NCBI GenBank assembly: GCA_965656185.1
Contig: CBFHJH010000002.1
Coordinates: forward strand, 248,001 to 312,000
DNA length: 64,000 bases
Source: Croceimicrobium sp965656185
Lineage (GTDB): Bacteria; Bacteroidota; Bacteroidia; Flavobacteriales; Schleiferiaceae
Reading direction: 5' to 3'
Shown piece after piece: positions 16,145 through 25,284 of the stretch (its first letter is position 1; each line of letters starts with the position of its first letter). Made by a program: the position numbers and the translations under genes. Below the pieces are notes generated by a model that worked only from the letters and a program-made list of their open reading frames with translations, searched no databases and had not been told where the DNA came from.

Positions 16145-18628
16145 ATGCGCCTCAGTGCCATTTTTCTATTCCTCCTTACCACTTTAAGTCTTAGCGCCCA
16201 AACTCGTATCTTCGGAAAACTAAGCGATGATAAAGGACAAGCCCTCGATGGCGTAAAAGTTACCGTGGGGGAGTTTTACACCCTAAGTGATCCCGACGGG
16301 AGCTATAAATTGGATTTGCCTGCGGGCCAAGACCAGATCGTTTACTTTACCAGTTTCGGCTACATTCCCGATACCGCTCATTTTAATTTGGAGAAGGGCC
16401 AAAGTTTAGAGATCAATCGAAAATTGTCCTTGCTGAGCAATGTCTTGCAGGATGTAGATATTGTCGATCGTAAATCGCGTTTCGACGGTCAGGTCTCGGT
16501 AGATAAAAAGTCGATCGAAGCCTTTGTGGGTCCCAATTCGGGAGTGGAGGGTATCATTAAGACCTTACCGGGTGTAAGTAGCTACAGTGAACTGTCTTCC
16601 CAATATTCGGTGCGTGGGGGTAATTTCGATGAAAACCTGGTTTATGTAAATGGGATTGAAGTTTATCGCCCATTCTTAGTACGTAACGGCCAGCAAGAAG
16701 GAATGAGTTTTGTGAACTCGGCCATGGTTTCCAATGTCAAGTTCTCGGCCGGGGGCTTTGAAGCGCGCTACGGCGATAAGATGTCCTCCGTTTTGGACAT
16801 CACCTACCGTAAGCCCAGTGAATTTGCAATGACCGTTGAGGGTAGTTTATTAGGGGGCAATTTGGTTTATGAAGATCGCGGACTTAACGACCGTCTCAGC
16901 GCTATGGTAGGGGCCCGCTATCGCACCAATCAGCTCTTATTGGGTTCCCTCGATACCGAAGCAGACTTTTTACCACAGTTTACTGATATTCAGGCTTACC
17001 TAACCTACGATCTAACCGATGAGTGGGAGCTTAACTTTTTAGGGAATTACAGTCGTAATTTATACCAAGTGGTGCCGGCTTCACGTACCACCGATTTCGG
17101 TACCATTCAAGAATCGCTGCGCTTAAATGTATTCTTCGACGGTAGAGAAGATTACGATTTCACCACCCGCTTTGCCGCATTAGGGGCAAAGTATCGGCCG
17201 CGTAAAAACTTACAGTTGATCTTTCAGTCCTCGGTTTTTCAAACTACCGAGCAAGAATATTTTGATGTGGTAGGGGCCTACCGTTTGGGAGAGCTAAATA
17301 ATAACCTGGGTAGTGATGACTTTGGTGAAATCACCTTTACCCGCTCGATCGGATCTTTTCAAAATTACGCCCGAAATTACCTCGATGCTATTGTGGCCAA
17401 TGTATCACATCAAGGGATCCTTGATCAGGAAGAAGTTACCTGGCGCTGGGGCTTGAAATTGCAAATGGAAGATATTATCGATCGCTACAAAGAGTGGGAG
17501 CGCATCGACTCGGCCGGCTTCAATGTTCCCAACAACAGCGGTTTTAATTACGACTCGCTCATTGTAACCACAGTAGATGCTCAAGGAAACCCTTTAGCCG
17601 GCGATGTTTACACTTCGGTCCTACAAGAGGATCAACTGGAATTATTCGAAAGCTTCGAATCTAAGGTCAACCTCAATTCATTTCGCATAACGAGCTTTAT
17701 CGAACGAAGTGAGATCATCGATCTCGATGATAAGGGAGACCTTTTTTACAATTTAGGCCTTCGCACCCACTATTGGACCTTTAACGGACAAAATGTGCTT
17801 AGCCCACGGGCCAGTATAAGTTGGAAACCCGCTTGGGAAAAAGACATGGTCTTTAGACTGTCCAGTGGATTCTATTATCAGCCGCCATTTTATCGTGAGA
17901 TGCGAAACCTGGAGGGAGGAGTTAACCAAGAGATCCGCGCCCAAAGGGCGATTCACTTTGTTCTGGCCAACGACTATCAACTGCGCATTTGGAACCGTCC
18001 TTTTAAAATGGTTACCGAACTCTATTATAAATCCATGAACGATCTCATTCCTTACGATCAGGATAACGTTCGTATTCGGTACCGAGCCGAGAACAGTGCG
18101 CGGGGTTTTGCCACCGGATTAGACTATCGTATCAACGGCGAATTCGTGAAAGGCATCGATAGTTGGGCCTCCATTTCGCTTATGACCATTCAAGAAGATA
18201 TCGAAGGCGACGGAGCTGGTTATTTACCACGCCCCACCGATCAGCGGCTTAATTTTAAGATTTTCTTCCAGGATTACTTGCCCAATGACCCAACCTTCCG
18301 GGTTAGTTTAACCTTGGCTTATGGAACCGGCTTACCTTTCGGACCGCCACAAGCTACGCCCGAAGAAAGAGTTTTCCGATTACCGGATTACCGACGGGTC
18401 GATATCGGCTTTTCGAAGGTATTGATACGTGAAGGCAAGCAGTATGAAAATAAATTCATCAATGGCTTTAAGAGCCTGTGGATCGGCTTAGAGGTCTTTA
18501 ACCTGTTAGATATTACCAATACCATTAGCTACCTCTGGGTTAAGGACATAAGTACCGCTAGGCAATATGCCGTGCCAAATTATCTTACCCCCCGCTTACT
18601 CAATGTGAAAATGGTGGCCAAGTTTTAA
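16145..18628 (+). CDS. TonB-dependent receptor
   Basis: An 827-residue outer-membrane receptor. The signal peptide spans 1-18 (ending LSAQ), followed by a carboxypeptidase-regulatory-like domain at about 20-100. The plug is at about 115-225 (IEAFVGPNSGVEGIIKTLPGV, QYSVRGGNFDENLVYVNG, GGFEARYGDKMSSVLDI) and the barrel runs to the end with terminal Phe. No SusD-like partner is adjacent. The substrate is unknown. The pairing with a peptidase and a lone regulatory-like domain protein suggests an envelope-related function, but this is only inference. Confidence 0.93.
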   Translation: MRLSAIFLFLLTTLSLSAQTRIFGKLSDDKGQALDGVKVTVGEFYTLSDPDGSYKLDLPAGQDQIVYFTSFGYIPDTAHFNLEKGQSLEINRKLSLLSNVLQDVDIVDRKSRFDGQVSVDKKSIEAFVGPNSGVEGIIKTLPGVSSYSELSSQYSVRGGNFDENLVYVNGIEVYRPFLVRNGQQEGMSFVNSAMVSNVKFSAGGFEARYGDKMSSVLDITYRKPSEFAMTVEGSLLGGNLVYEDRGLNDRLSAMVGARYRTNQLLLGSLDTEADFLPQFTDIQAYLTYDLTDEWELNFLGNYSRNLYQVVPASRTTDFGTIQESLRLNVFFDGREDYDFTTRFAALGAKYRPRKNLQLIFQSSVFQTTEQEYFDVVGAYRLGELNNNLGSDDFGEITFTRSIGSFQNYARNYLDAIVANVSHQGILDQEEVTWRWGLKLQMEDIIDRYKEWERIDSAGFNVPNNSGFNYDSLIVTTVDAQGNPLAGDVYTSVLQEDQLELFESFESKVNLNSFRITSFIERSEIIDLDDKGDLFYNLGLRTHYWTFNGQNVLSPRASISWKPAWEKDMVFRLSSGFYYQPPFYREMRNLEGGVNQEIRAQRAIHFVLANDYQLRIWNRPFKMVTELYYKSMNDLIPYDQDNVRIRYRAENSARGFATGLDYRINGEFVKGIDSWASISLMTIQEDIEGDGAGYLPRPTDQRLNFKIFFQDYLPNDPTFRVSLTLAYGTGLPFGPPQATPEERVFRLPDYRRVDIGFSKVLIREGKQYENKFINGFKSLWIGLEVFNLLDITNTISYLWVKDISTARQYAVPNYLTPRLLNVKMVAKF

Positions 18629-18650
18629 AAAGCTTGCCAAAAAATAGCCC

Positions 18651-18658
18651 TATTTTTG
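18651..18658 (+). promoter_or_regulatory. -7 box TATTTTTG before the small TPR membrane protein
   Basis: A perfect TAnnTTTG, 24 bases before the ATG at 18683. An upstream TTG is present but at a short spacing (14 bases). Confidence 0.45.
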
Positions 18659-18682
18659 CGCCCCTAAAAAGAGATCATATCC

Positions 18683-19198
18683 ATGTTTAGCAAATATTTA
18701 CGTCTAGGACTCACCGCAATTTTTCTCGCCCTTTCTGTATGGCAGTTTATTGAAGTGAATATCGGAAACGGTATCATGTGGTTCCTATTGGCCGGACTTG
18801 TATTGTTTACCTATTTCCGCAACGAACGCATTTTACAAGCTTTTTGGTTTATGCGTAAGAACGACATGACCAAGGCGCACAATGCATTGCTGAAGATCAA
18901 AAACCCCGAGGCTTCCCTGATCAAAGGTCAGCTTGCCTACTATTATATGCTTATGGGGATGATCGAATCCCAAGGGGGCATTGGTAAGGCAGAAACCTTT
19001 TTGCGCAAGGCTCTAAAAACAGGCTTACGTCAGAAACACGATCAAGCCATGGCAAAATTGCAATTGGCGGGAATCGCAATGGCCAAACGTCGTAAAAGGG
19101 AAGCTCAGGTATTACTTACTGAGGTAAAGAAATTAGACAGCCGCGGCATGCTCGATGAGCAGGTGAAAATGCTGAAGCAACAATTAAAACGAATCTAA
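18683..19198 (+). CDS. Small membrane protein with TPR-like helices
   Basis: A 171-residue protein. Two hydrophobic segments at about 8-24 and 30-44 form a hairpin in the inner membrane. The remainder is cytoplasmic and helical with TPR-like periodicity (AFWFMRKNDMTKAHNALLKI; IGKAETFLRKALKTGL; LAGIAMAKRRKREAQVLLTEV). The protein is basic. It lies 6 bases before the PBP1A gene on the same strand, so a role as an accessory or scaffold for peptidoglycan synthesis is possible. No named family is recognised. Confidence 0.75.
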   Translation: MFSKYLRLGLTAIFLALSVWQFIEVNIGNGIMWFLLAGLVLFTYFRNERILQAFWFMRKNDMTKAHNALLKIKNPEASLIKGQLAYYYMLMGMIESQGGIGKAETFLRKALKTGLRQKHDQAMAKLQLAGIAMAKRRKREAQVLLTEVKKLDSRGMLDEQVKMLKQQLKRI

Positions 19199-19204
19199 TA
19201 GCCT

Positions 19205-21532
19205 TTGGCGAAAAAGAAATCCACCAAGAAAAGCTCCCTTAGATCTAAGAATAGCGCTAAAAGGAAAAAGAAAAAAGGCTTTCGCCTGAAGCGATTTTTA
19301 GGGAGGTTGATTCTATGGGGAAGCTTAGCTCTTCTCGCCTTACTTACCTCGGTCTACTTTGGTTTTTGGGGTCCAATACCTTCTCGTTCCGAACTAGCTG
19401 CGATTCAGCAATCTGAAGCCAGTAAAATCCTCTCTAAGGATGGAGAGCTCATCGATAAGATTTACCGGGTAAATCGAGAGATCGTTGTAGCTGAGGAACT
19501 TCCAGAGCACCTTATTCAGGCATTGGTAGCCACCGAAGACGAACGTTTCTTTGAGCATAATGGGGTCGATTACCGCAGTTTAATGCGGGTGGCGGTGAAG
19601 TCTATTCTATTACAAGACCAAAGCGCCGGAGGAGGTAGTACCATTTCCCAGCAATTAGCCAAAAATCTTTTCGGACGCAAGGACTTTGGCGCCATCAGTA
19701 TTTTGATCAATAAGGTCAAGGAGCTTATTACGGCCCTGAGGTTAGAGAATATCTACGCTAAAGAAGAGATCATTACCCTTTACTTCAACACGGTAAGCTT
19801 TTCCGAAAACACCTATGGTATTGCCGCCGGTAGCCAGCGCTTTTTCAATAAGGAATGCAGCGATTTACGCATAGAAGAGGCCGCGGTACTAGTGGGTTTG
19901 CTAAAGGCTAATACCTATTATAATCCGCGTCTAAACCCCGATCCCGCGCTAAGACGAAGAAATGTGGTCTTGACGCAAATGGAGCGCAATGAATACCTTT
20001 CCGCTAAGGAGGTAGACTCCCTGCAGGCTTTACCTCTAAATCTCAATTACGCTAATTTAAAATTAAGCGGACCGGCACCTTATTACAGCGCCCAGGTTCA
20101 AGCGGAGTTGAAAAATATTTTGGCGGATAAACTCAAAGCGAATGGAGAGCCCTGGGATCCGCGTAGCGATGGATTGGTGATTCACACTTCGCTCAAGGCC
20201 AAAAAGCAAAGAGCCTTGCAAAATGCTTATGACCAACATTTGGCAAATTGGCAAAAGAAATTCGATGCCCACTGGTCCCGTCAAGAGCCATGGGCCAGGC
20301 AGCCACGCTTTTTCGACCAGCACAAACAGTCAAGTCCCTTTTACCAGCGTTTAGCCGCCCAAGGCTTGAGCGATGCAGCGATCGAAGCGGAGTGGGAAAA
20401 GGAACGCAAAATGGAATTGTATAGCCCCGCCGGTCGAAAGGAAGGTTCATTTAGCATGAATGATTCCTTGGCGCATTACTTAAAATTACTGCGTGGAGCT
20501 TCTCTCATTTTAGCACCGCGCTCCGGGGCGGTAGAAGCATGGGTGGGCGGACCTAATTACCGTTACTTACCTTTCGATGCGGCCGCGGCCAAGCACAGTG
20601 TGGCTTCTACCTTTAAGCCGATCGTTTTAGCCGCCGCCTTAGAAGCGGGCTTCGATCCTTGCGAATACCAATCGGCCGAGCAAAGAGTATATCCCCAATA
20701 CGATAATTGGACCCCGCGCAATTACGACAACGACTATGATGGCTTTTACAGTATGGCCGGCACCTTGCAGAAATCGGTGAATACCGCAACCGTAGCTTGG
20801 TATTTGGCCACTGGAGGTCTGGCCGTAAGAGAGTTGGCTCGTAAAATGGGCTTGGGCCCAGACTTCCCGGAAGGTCCCAGCTTAGCGCTCGGAACAGCCT
20901 CTGCTAGTCCTCTGCAGATGGCGGTGGCTTATGCGGCCTTTGCCAATGGCGGTTATCGGGTAGAGCCCTATTTTATTGAAGCGGTCTACAGCAAGCAGGG
21001 CGACTTGATCTACAAACACGAACCAGTCGTGCAAGCGGAAGTGCTAAGCCCTGGAACCGCTCGCATAATGGCAGACCTGCTGCAGGGGGTGGTGCAAAAT
21101 GGAACTGCGCGTTCCCTCACTTCTATTTATGGCTTAAAGGCGCCTTGGGCGGCTAAGACGGGTACCTCTCAAAACTACAGCGATGCCTGGTTTGCCGCCT
21201 TCAGTCCCCAAGAAGTTTCGGTTACCTGGATGGGTGGGGTTAGCCCCTTGCTGCGCTTTCGTTCTGGGGCTTATGGTTCTGGCTCTACTATGGCCTTGCC
21301 GATCTTTGCAAAATATGCCCAAGGCATGCCTAGCAATTTCAACTGGCCGCCCTTGACTGAGGACCAATTGGCCTTACTCGATTGTGAGGGTTATCGAGAG
21401 GAGAATTTTTGGGATCGCATGCGGGAAGTCTTGATAAAAAGTCCCGGTGAAAAAATGCCTGAAAAGGAAAAAGAGTCCAAGGAAGAAGACTCCGAGGACT
21501 CTTGGTTTAAGCGCTTGTTTAAAAGGCGTTAA
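19205..21532 (+). CDS. Class A penicillin-binding protein (PBP1A-like)
   Basis: A 775-residue bifunctional peptidoglycan synthase started at a TTG, which gives a Lys-rich cytoplasmic tail (1-30) before the single transmembrane helix (about 32-55). The GT51 glycosyltransferase domain has catalytic Glu111 in ATEDERFFEHNG and the signature GGSTISQQLAKNL. The transpeptidase domain has all three motifs: S468-T-F-K, S524-V-N and K651-T-G-T-S. It polymerises and cross-links glycan strands. The C-terminus is highly acidic/charged. It is probably co-transcribed with the small TPR membrane protein. Confidence 0.95.
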   Translation: MAKKKSTKKSSLRSKNSAKRKKKKGFRLKRFLGRLILWGSLALLALLTSVYFGFWGPIPSRSELAAIQQSEASKILSKDGELIDKIYRVNREIVVAEELPEHLIQALVATEDERFFEHNGVDYRSLMRVAVKSILLQDQSAGGGSTISQQLAKNLFGRKDFGAISILINKVKELITALRLENIYAKEEIITLYFNTVSFSENTYGIAAGSQRFFNKECSDLRIEEAAVLVGLLKANTYYNPRLNPDPALRRRNVVLTQMERNEYLSAKEVDSLQALPLNLNYANLKLSGPAPYYSAQVQAELKNILADKLKANGEPWDPRSDGLVIHTSLKAKKQRALQNAYDQHLANWQKKFDAHWSRQEPWARQPRFFDQHKQSSPFYQRLAAQGLSDAAIEAEWEKERKMELYSPAGRKEGSFSMNDSLAHYLKLLRGASLILAPRSGAVEAWVGGPNYRYLPFDAAAAKHSVASTFKPIVLAAALEAGFDPCEYQSAEQRVYPQYDNWTPRNYDNDYDGFYSMAGTLQKSVNTATVAWYLATGGLAVRELARKMGLGPDFPEGPSLALGTASASPLQMAVAYAAFANGGYRVEPYFIEAVYSKQGDLIYKHEPVVQAEVLSPGTARIMADLLQGVVQNGTARSLTSIYGLKAPWAAKTGTSQNYSDAWFAAFSPQEVSVTWMGGVSPLLRFRSGAYGSGSTMALPIFAKYAQGMPSNFNWPPLTEDQLALLDCEGYREENFWDRMREVLIKSPGEKMPEKEKESKEEDSEDSWFKRLFKRR

Positions 21533-22230
21533 GCGGGTTCCTGATAACCAAAAACGCGCTCTAATAAATACGTTGTTCTCGCCGCAGGGTCCTGTCGAAT
21601 CTTAGCTTCTTCGTCGGCCATGAGTTGAAAGAGGCCGTCTAAAGTTTTACCGAGTACATATTCACTTAAATCCGTTTCGATCGGTGTTACAAAGGGTATT
21701 TTATTGTAATTGCTTACCACAGGATCCCAGTATTTGGTAATACCTACCGAGCTCAAGCTGCGGTCGATCTCGGGTTTAAAGGCTCTGCGTAATTTACTCA
21801 TGGTATTGCGGCGCAAATATTGCGTGGCCGCATCTTCACTGCCTCTCCAAATGCCATAAACATCGGCAATACTCATATTTACGATCGCTTCATGAAAAAT
21901 GGGGGTGGCTTTTTCGGCCGCTTCTTCTGCCCCGTGATTCATAGTTTCCACAAATTGATCCACGATCATACCCATACCAAGATCGCGTAAGGTTTTCGCG
22001 GCCCGTTCTGCTTCGGGTGGGAAGGGAATCTTAATGTTTGGATTGTTATAAAAGCCGTTTTCGCGCGAGCTGCGGCTTACCGCATTGCGGATGCTTACAC
22101 TTAAGGCCTCCTTGATCGCCTGGCTTATTTCTAATTCACTGGGCGCCAAGATACCCTGACCAATATTGAAGATATCACAGGCACTTAAACTAAATATTAG
22201 CACCATCAGGAGAGAAAGTCTACGCATCAT
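21529..22230 (-). CDS. DUF4197 family lipoprotein
   Basis: A 233-residue protein with a lipoprotein signal (LIFSLSAC, Cys about 18). The body matches DUF4197 in its order of motifs: an alpha-helical start (SELEISQAIKEALSVSIRNAV), YNNPNIKIPFPPE, and ending YVLGKTLDGLFQLMADEEAKIRQDP. The family is common in Gram-negatives and its function is unknown. It converges with the PBP gene, overlapping by 4 bases at the 3' ends. It is probably a single-gene unit. Confidence 0.88.
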   Translation of the reverse strand: MMRRLSLLMVLIFSLSACDIFNIGQGILAPSELEISQAIKEALSVSIRNAVSRSSRENGFYNNPNIKIPFPPEAERAAKTLRDLGMGMIVDQFVETMNHGAEEAAEKATPIFHEAIVNMSIADVYGIWRGSEDAATQYLRRNTMSKLRRAFKPEIDRSLSSVGITKYWDPVVSNYNKIPFVTPIETDLSEYVLGKTLDGLFQLMADEEAKIRQDPAARTTYLLERVFGYQEPA

Positions 22231-22289
22231 TGTTTGGAATTTATAGAGGGAAATTAATCATTCTGAGGCAATTCATTGCTCAAGCCTAT

Positions 22290-22297
22290 TAAATTTG
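22290..22297 (+). promoter_or_regulatory. -7 box TAAATTTG for cinA
   Basis: A perfect TAnnTTTG, 16 bases before the ATG at 22314, without a clear -33 element. Confidence 0.45.
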
Positions 22298-22313
22298 CCC
22301 TCAAATTAAATGC

Positions 22314-23561
22314 ATGCAAGCGGAGATCATTGCCATTGGAGATGAAATTTTAATTGGTCAGACGATTGACACCAATTCCTCTTTTATTGCCAAGCAACTT
22401 AATTTGTATGGCATCAGGGTCTTTCAAAAGCGAGTGATCGCCGATGAAGCTGAGGCGATCAGCTTTGCTTTGGATACGGTAGATTCCAAGACCAAATATG
22501 TGTTTATGACCGGCGGCTTAGGTCCCACCAAGGATGATATCACCAAAAAGACCCTGCTCGATTATTTTGGGGGCGAAATGGTTTTTCAGAAGCCGATCTA
22601 TGAGCATATCAAAACACTCTTCCGCTCCTTTAATCGTGAACCAAAAGAAGTGCATCGCCAACAAGCTTATGTGCCAAGTTCTTGCGAGGCGATATTGAAT
22701 GAAACGGGTACTGCCCCTGGCATGCGCTTCGAAAAGGAGGGATGCTATTATTTTTCTACCCCTGGGGTGCCTTATGAAACCGAACACTTAGTTGGTGATA
22801 AGATCATTCCCTGGATCCTCAAAACCCAAGAGCTGGGGAGTATTTACCATAAGACCTTGATCACCCAGGGGATCGGTGAAAGTGACCTGGCCGAACAATT
22901 AAGTGATTGGGAAAACAGTCTTCCTCTACAGCTAAAATTGGCCTATTTGCCTTCACCCGGTTTAGTAAAATTACGCTTAAGTGGTTATTATGACAGCCGC
23001 GCGGAAAGCGAGGCGGCAGTAGAAGGTGAAGTAGCTAAAATGCGCACGATCTTGGGCGACCTGGTATTCGGAGAGGATGCCAGTTCTATTGAAGAGATTG
23101 CCGGCAAATCCTTGTTATCACGCAAGGCGACCTTAGCGGTAGCCGAAAGCTGTACCGGTGGCTACATCGGACATTTAATTACTCGCGTGCCAGGCAGCTC
23201 CGAGTATTTTCTCGGGGGCATCGTATCCTACAGCAACTACTTAAAAAGACACTTGCTAGAAGTAAAGCAAGAGAGTTTAGAGACCTATGGAGCGGTGAGC
23301 GAGCAAGTGGTGCGTGAAATGGCGGAAGGCGTGCGAAAAAAGACCGGAAGCGATTTTGCCGTGGCTACCAGTGGCGTGGCGGGACCATCGGGCGGAAGCC
23401 CCGAAAAGCCGGTCGGAACGGTGTGGATCGCGATAGCCAGCCCACGTGAGACCAAAGCCTGGAAATACAATTTTGGCAAAGATCGCCAGCGTAATATTCG
23501 ACGAGCAGCACTCATGGCATTAGACCGCCTGAGAAAAGAAGTGCAGAAATTTAAATATTAG
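22314..23561 (+). CDS. cinA: CinA family protein (molybdopterin-binding-like plus NMN amidohydrolase)
   Basis: A 415-residue two-domain protein of the usual length. The N-terminal MoCF-like domain starts with AEIIAIGDEILIGQTIDTNS and contains FMTGGLGPTKDD. The C-terminal domain (about 255-415) is the PncC type nicotinamide mononucleotide deamidase (LAVAESCTGGYIGHLITRVPGSS; ATSGVAGPSGGSPEKPVGTVW). It recycles pyridine nucleotides. The old name competence/damage-inducible comes from Gram-positive homologues, and no competence link is visible here. Confidence 0.95.
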   Translation: MQAEIIAIGDEILIGQTIDTNSSFIAKQLNLYGIRVFQKRVIADEAEAISFALDTVDSKTKYVFMTGGLGPTKDDITKKTLLDYFGGEMVFQKPIYEHIKTLFRSFNREPKEVHRQQAYVPSSCEAILNETGTAPGMRFEKEGCYYFSTPGVPYETEHLVGDKIIPWILKTQELGSIYHKTLITQGIGESDLAEQLSDWENSLPLQLKLAYLPSPGLVKLRLSGYYDSRAESEAAVEGEVAKMRTILGDLVFGEDASSIEEIAGKSLLSRKATLAVAESCTGGYIGHLITRVPGSSEYFLGGIVSYSNYLKRHLLEVKQESLETYGAVSEQVVREMAEGVRKKTGSDFAVATSGVAGPSGGSPEKPVGTVWIAIASPRETKAWKYNFGKDRQRNIRRAALMALDRLRKEVQKFKY

Positions 23562-23562
23562 G

Positions 23563-23593
23563 TTTGTACCACTATAATTTTTATCTACTTTTG
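23563..23593 (+). promoter_or_regulatory. Full -33/-7 promoter for the rpmB-rpmG operon
   Basis: TTTG (23563-23566), then exactly 19 bases, then TACTTTTG (23586-23593). This is a perfect match to the Bacteroidota housekeeping promoter TTTG-N19-TAnnTTTG, the best in the window, and it leaves a leader of about 24 bases before the rpmB ATG. Confidence 0.85.
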
Positions 23594-23620
23594 CAGACCC
23601 AAATTTAAGAAGCGATATCC

Positions 23621-23860
23621 ATGTCAAGAGTATGTGAGCTGACCGGCAAAAAGGCAATGAGTGGAAACAATGTTTCCTTCTCCAATAAGAAGAACAAGCG
23701 CAAGTTCAACGTGAACTTGATGAAGAAGCGTTTTTACCTACCCGAAGAAGATCGTTGGATCACTCTTCGTGTTTCGGCTTCTGCGCTTAAGAATATCAAC
23801 AAGAAAGGATTGGCTGCGGTGATCAAAGAAGCCCGTGCCAACGGATATCTCACCAAGTAA
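23621..23860 (+). CDS. rpmB: 50S ribosomal protein L28 (bL28)
   Basis: A 79-residue basic protein of standard length. It begins SRVCELTGKKAMSGNNVSFS and has the conserved block RKFNVNLMKKRFYLPEED and a C-terminal GLAAVIKEARANGYL. The sequence shows CELT in place of the C-x2-C zinc pattern, so it is a zinc-free (C-minus) version. It lies first in a strong-promoter operon with L33 (12 bases downstream) and a DUF4295 gene. Confidence 0.96.
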   Translation: MSRVCELTGKKAMSGNNVSFSNKKNKRKFNVNLMKKRFYLPEEDRWITLRVSASALKNINKKGLAAVIKEARANGYLTK

Positions 23861-23872
23861 GATTAAAGCACA

Positions 23873-24055
23873 ATGGCTAAGAAAGGTAACCGAGTTCAAG
23901 TTATTTTAGAGTGCACCGAGCATAAAGACAGTGGTATGCCAGGTACTTCTCGCTACGTAACTACCAAGAACAAAAAGAACACTCCAGACCGTATGGAACT
24001 TAAGAAATACAACCCTATTCTTAAGCGCCACACCGTTCATAAAGAAATCAAGTAA
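23873..24055 (+). CDS. rpmG: 50S ribosomal protein L33 (bL33)
   Basis: A 60-residue protein of standard length. It starts with MAKKGNRVQVILECTEHKDSG, includes YVTTKNKKNTPDRMELKKY and ends NPILKRHTVHKEIK. The zinc-binding cysteine pairs are absent apart from one Cys, so this is the zinc-independent form. It is co-transcribed with rpmB and the DUF4295 gene. Confidence 0.96.
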   Translation: MAKKGNRVQVILECTEHKDSGMPGTSRYVTTKNKKNTPDRMELKKYNPILKRHTVHKEIK

Positions 24056-24066
24056 AAGATTAAGAC

Positions 24067-24216
24067 ATGGCAAAGAAAGTAGTAGCTACCCTTAAGTCTG
24101 GTGATTCAGCCCAATTTACCAAAGTGGTAAAAATGGTGAAGAATGATAAATCAGGCGCTTATACTTTTGAAGAGAAAGTAGTAAACAAAGAGCACATCAA
24201 AGACTTCTTTGGCTAG
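24067..24216 (+). CDS. DUF4295 protein, Bacteroidota-specific ribosome-associated small protein
   Basis: A 49-residue basic protein read from the ATG at 24067 to the TAG at 24214-24216. It starts MAKKVVATLKSGD and ends KEHIKDFFG. DUF4295 proteins are found after rpmG throughout the Bacteroidota. From memory, structural work on a Flavobacterium ribosome described an extra large-subunit protein in this phylum (called bL38), and this family is the likely match; that link should be confirmed. It is the last gene of the L28-L33 operon, 11 bases after rpmG, and a strong terminator follows. Confidence 0.88.
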   Translation: MAKKVVATLKSGDSAQFTKVVKMVKNDKSGAYTFEEKVVNKEHIKDFFG

Positions 24217-24240
24217 TAGTCTTTTGTGAAAATATTGATA

Positions 24241-24269
24241 CCCGCTGTCTTTTCGATGGCGGGTTTTTT
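24241..24269 (+). terminator. Rho-independent terminator of the L28-L33-DUF4295 operon
   Basis: CCCGC (24241-24245) pairs with GCGGG (24259-24263), the stem continues for four more pairs including G-U, and six T residues (24264-24269) follow. It lies 24 bases after the stop codon. Confidence 0.85.
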
Positions 24270-24330
24270 CATTTTTGGACGCATCGAAAATAGCCTCAAT
24301 TTTTAGGATATTTGCGCATATTTTACGCAC

Positions 24331-25284
24331 ATGGGCATATTTAGTAAGCTCTTCTCCAAGGAAGAGAAACAAGAGAAATTAGATCAAGGCCTGGAAAAGA
24401 CCAAAGCAAGTGTTTTTTCTAAATTAAGTAAGGCAATTGCTGGGAAGTCTAAGGTAGACGATGAGGTATTAGACGACCTGGAAGAAATCCTTATCAGTGC
24501 CGATGTGGGCGTAAATACCACCGTAAAGATCATTGAGGCCATTGAGGAGCGTGTTTCGCGTGACAAATATCTCGGTACGGCCGAATTAAATAATATTCTA
24601 CGCGAAGAGATCGCCAATTTATTGAAAGACGCCCCCGATGGTAGCGAGGGTTTCGACCTACCGGCCAATCGGCCCCACGTTATAATGGTGGTAGGGGTAA
24701 ATGGAGTAGGCAAGACCACAACCATTGGTAAACTAGCTTATCAGTACAAAAAGGCGGGACTTAAGGTGGTATTGGGAGCCGCTGATACCTTTAGGGCTGC
24801 AGCGGTCGATCAATTGGAAATATGGAGTAAGCGCGTGGATGTACCGATCGTTAAACAGGCCATGGGTTCCGATCCTGCCTCGGTTGCTTTTGATGCGGTC
24901 CAATCGGCGCAAAGCCGCAATGCCGACGCCGTGATCATTGATACGGCCGGCCGCTTGCACAATAAGGTAAACCTTATGAACGAGCTTTCAAAAATTAAGC
25001 GCGTTATGCAAAAACTGGTTCCCGAAGCACCCCATGAGGTCTTGCTGGTCTTAGATGCTTCTACCGGACAAAATGCTTTGGAACAGGCCAAGCAATTTAG
25101 CAAGGCTACCGAAGTAAGCGCCCTGGCCTTAACCAAATTAGACGGCACGGCTAAAGGAGGCGTGGCGATCGGAATTTCCGATCAGTTACAGATTCCGGTA
25201 AAATTTATCGGCGTTGGCGAGGGTATCGAAGACCTTCAAGTATTCGACAAAGAGTCCTTTGTAAACTCATTATTTGAAAATTAA
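24331..25284 (+). CDS. ftsY: Signal recognition particle receptor FtsY
   Basis: A 317-residue SRP-type GTPase. It has only a short charged N-terminus in place of the long A domain of E. coli, as is usual in this phylum. The helical N domain is at about 25-105. The G domain has the P-loop GVNGVGKTT (122-130), DTFRAAA, IDTAGRLHNKVNLM and TKLDGTAKGG. It docks ribosome-nascent chain complexes at the membrane. The stop codon overlaps the ATG of rimO by 1 base (TAATG), so the two are translationally coupled. Confidence 0.96.
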   Translation: MGIFSKLFSKEEKQEKLDQGLEKTKASVFSKLSKAIAGKSKVDDEVLDDLEEILISADVGVNTTVKIIEAIEERVSRDKYLGTAELNNILREEIANLLKDAPDGSEGFDLPANRPHVIMVVGVNGVGKTTTIGKLAYQYKKAGLKVVLGAADTFRAAAVDQLEIWSKRVDVPIVKQAMGSDPASVAFDAVQSAQSRNADAVIIDTAGRLHNKVNLMNELSKIKRVMQKLVPEAPHEVLLVLDASTGQNALEQAKQFSKATEVSALALTKLDGTAKGGVAIGISDQLQIPVKFIGVGEGIEDLQVFDKESFVNSLFEN

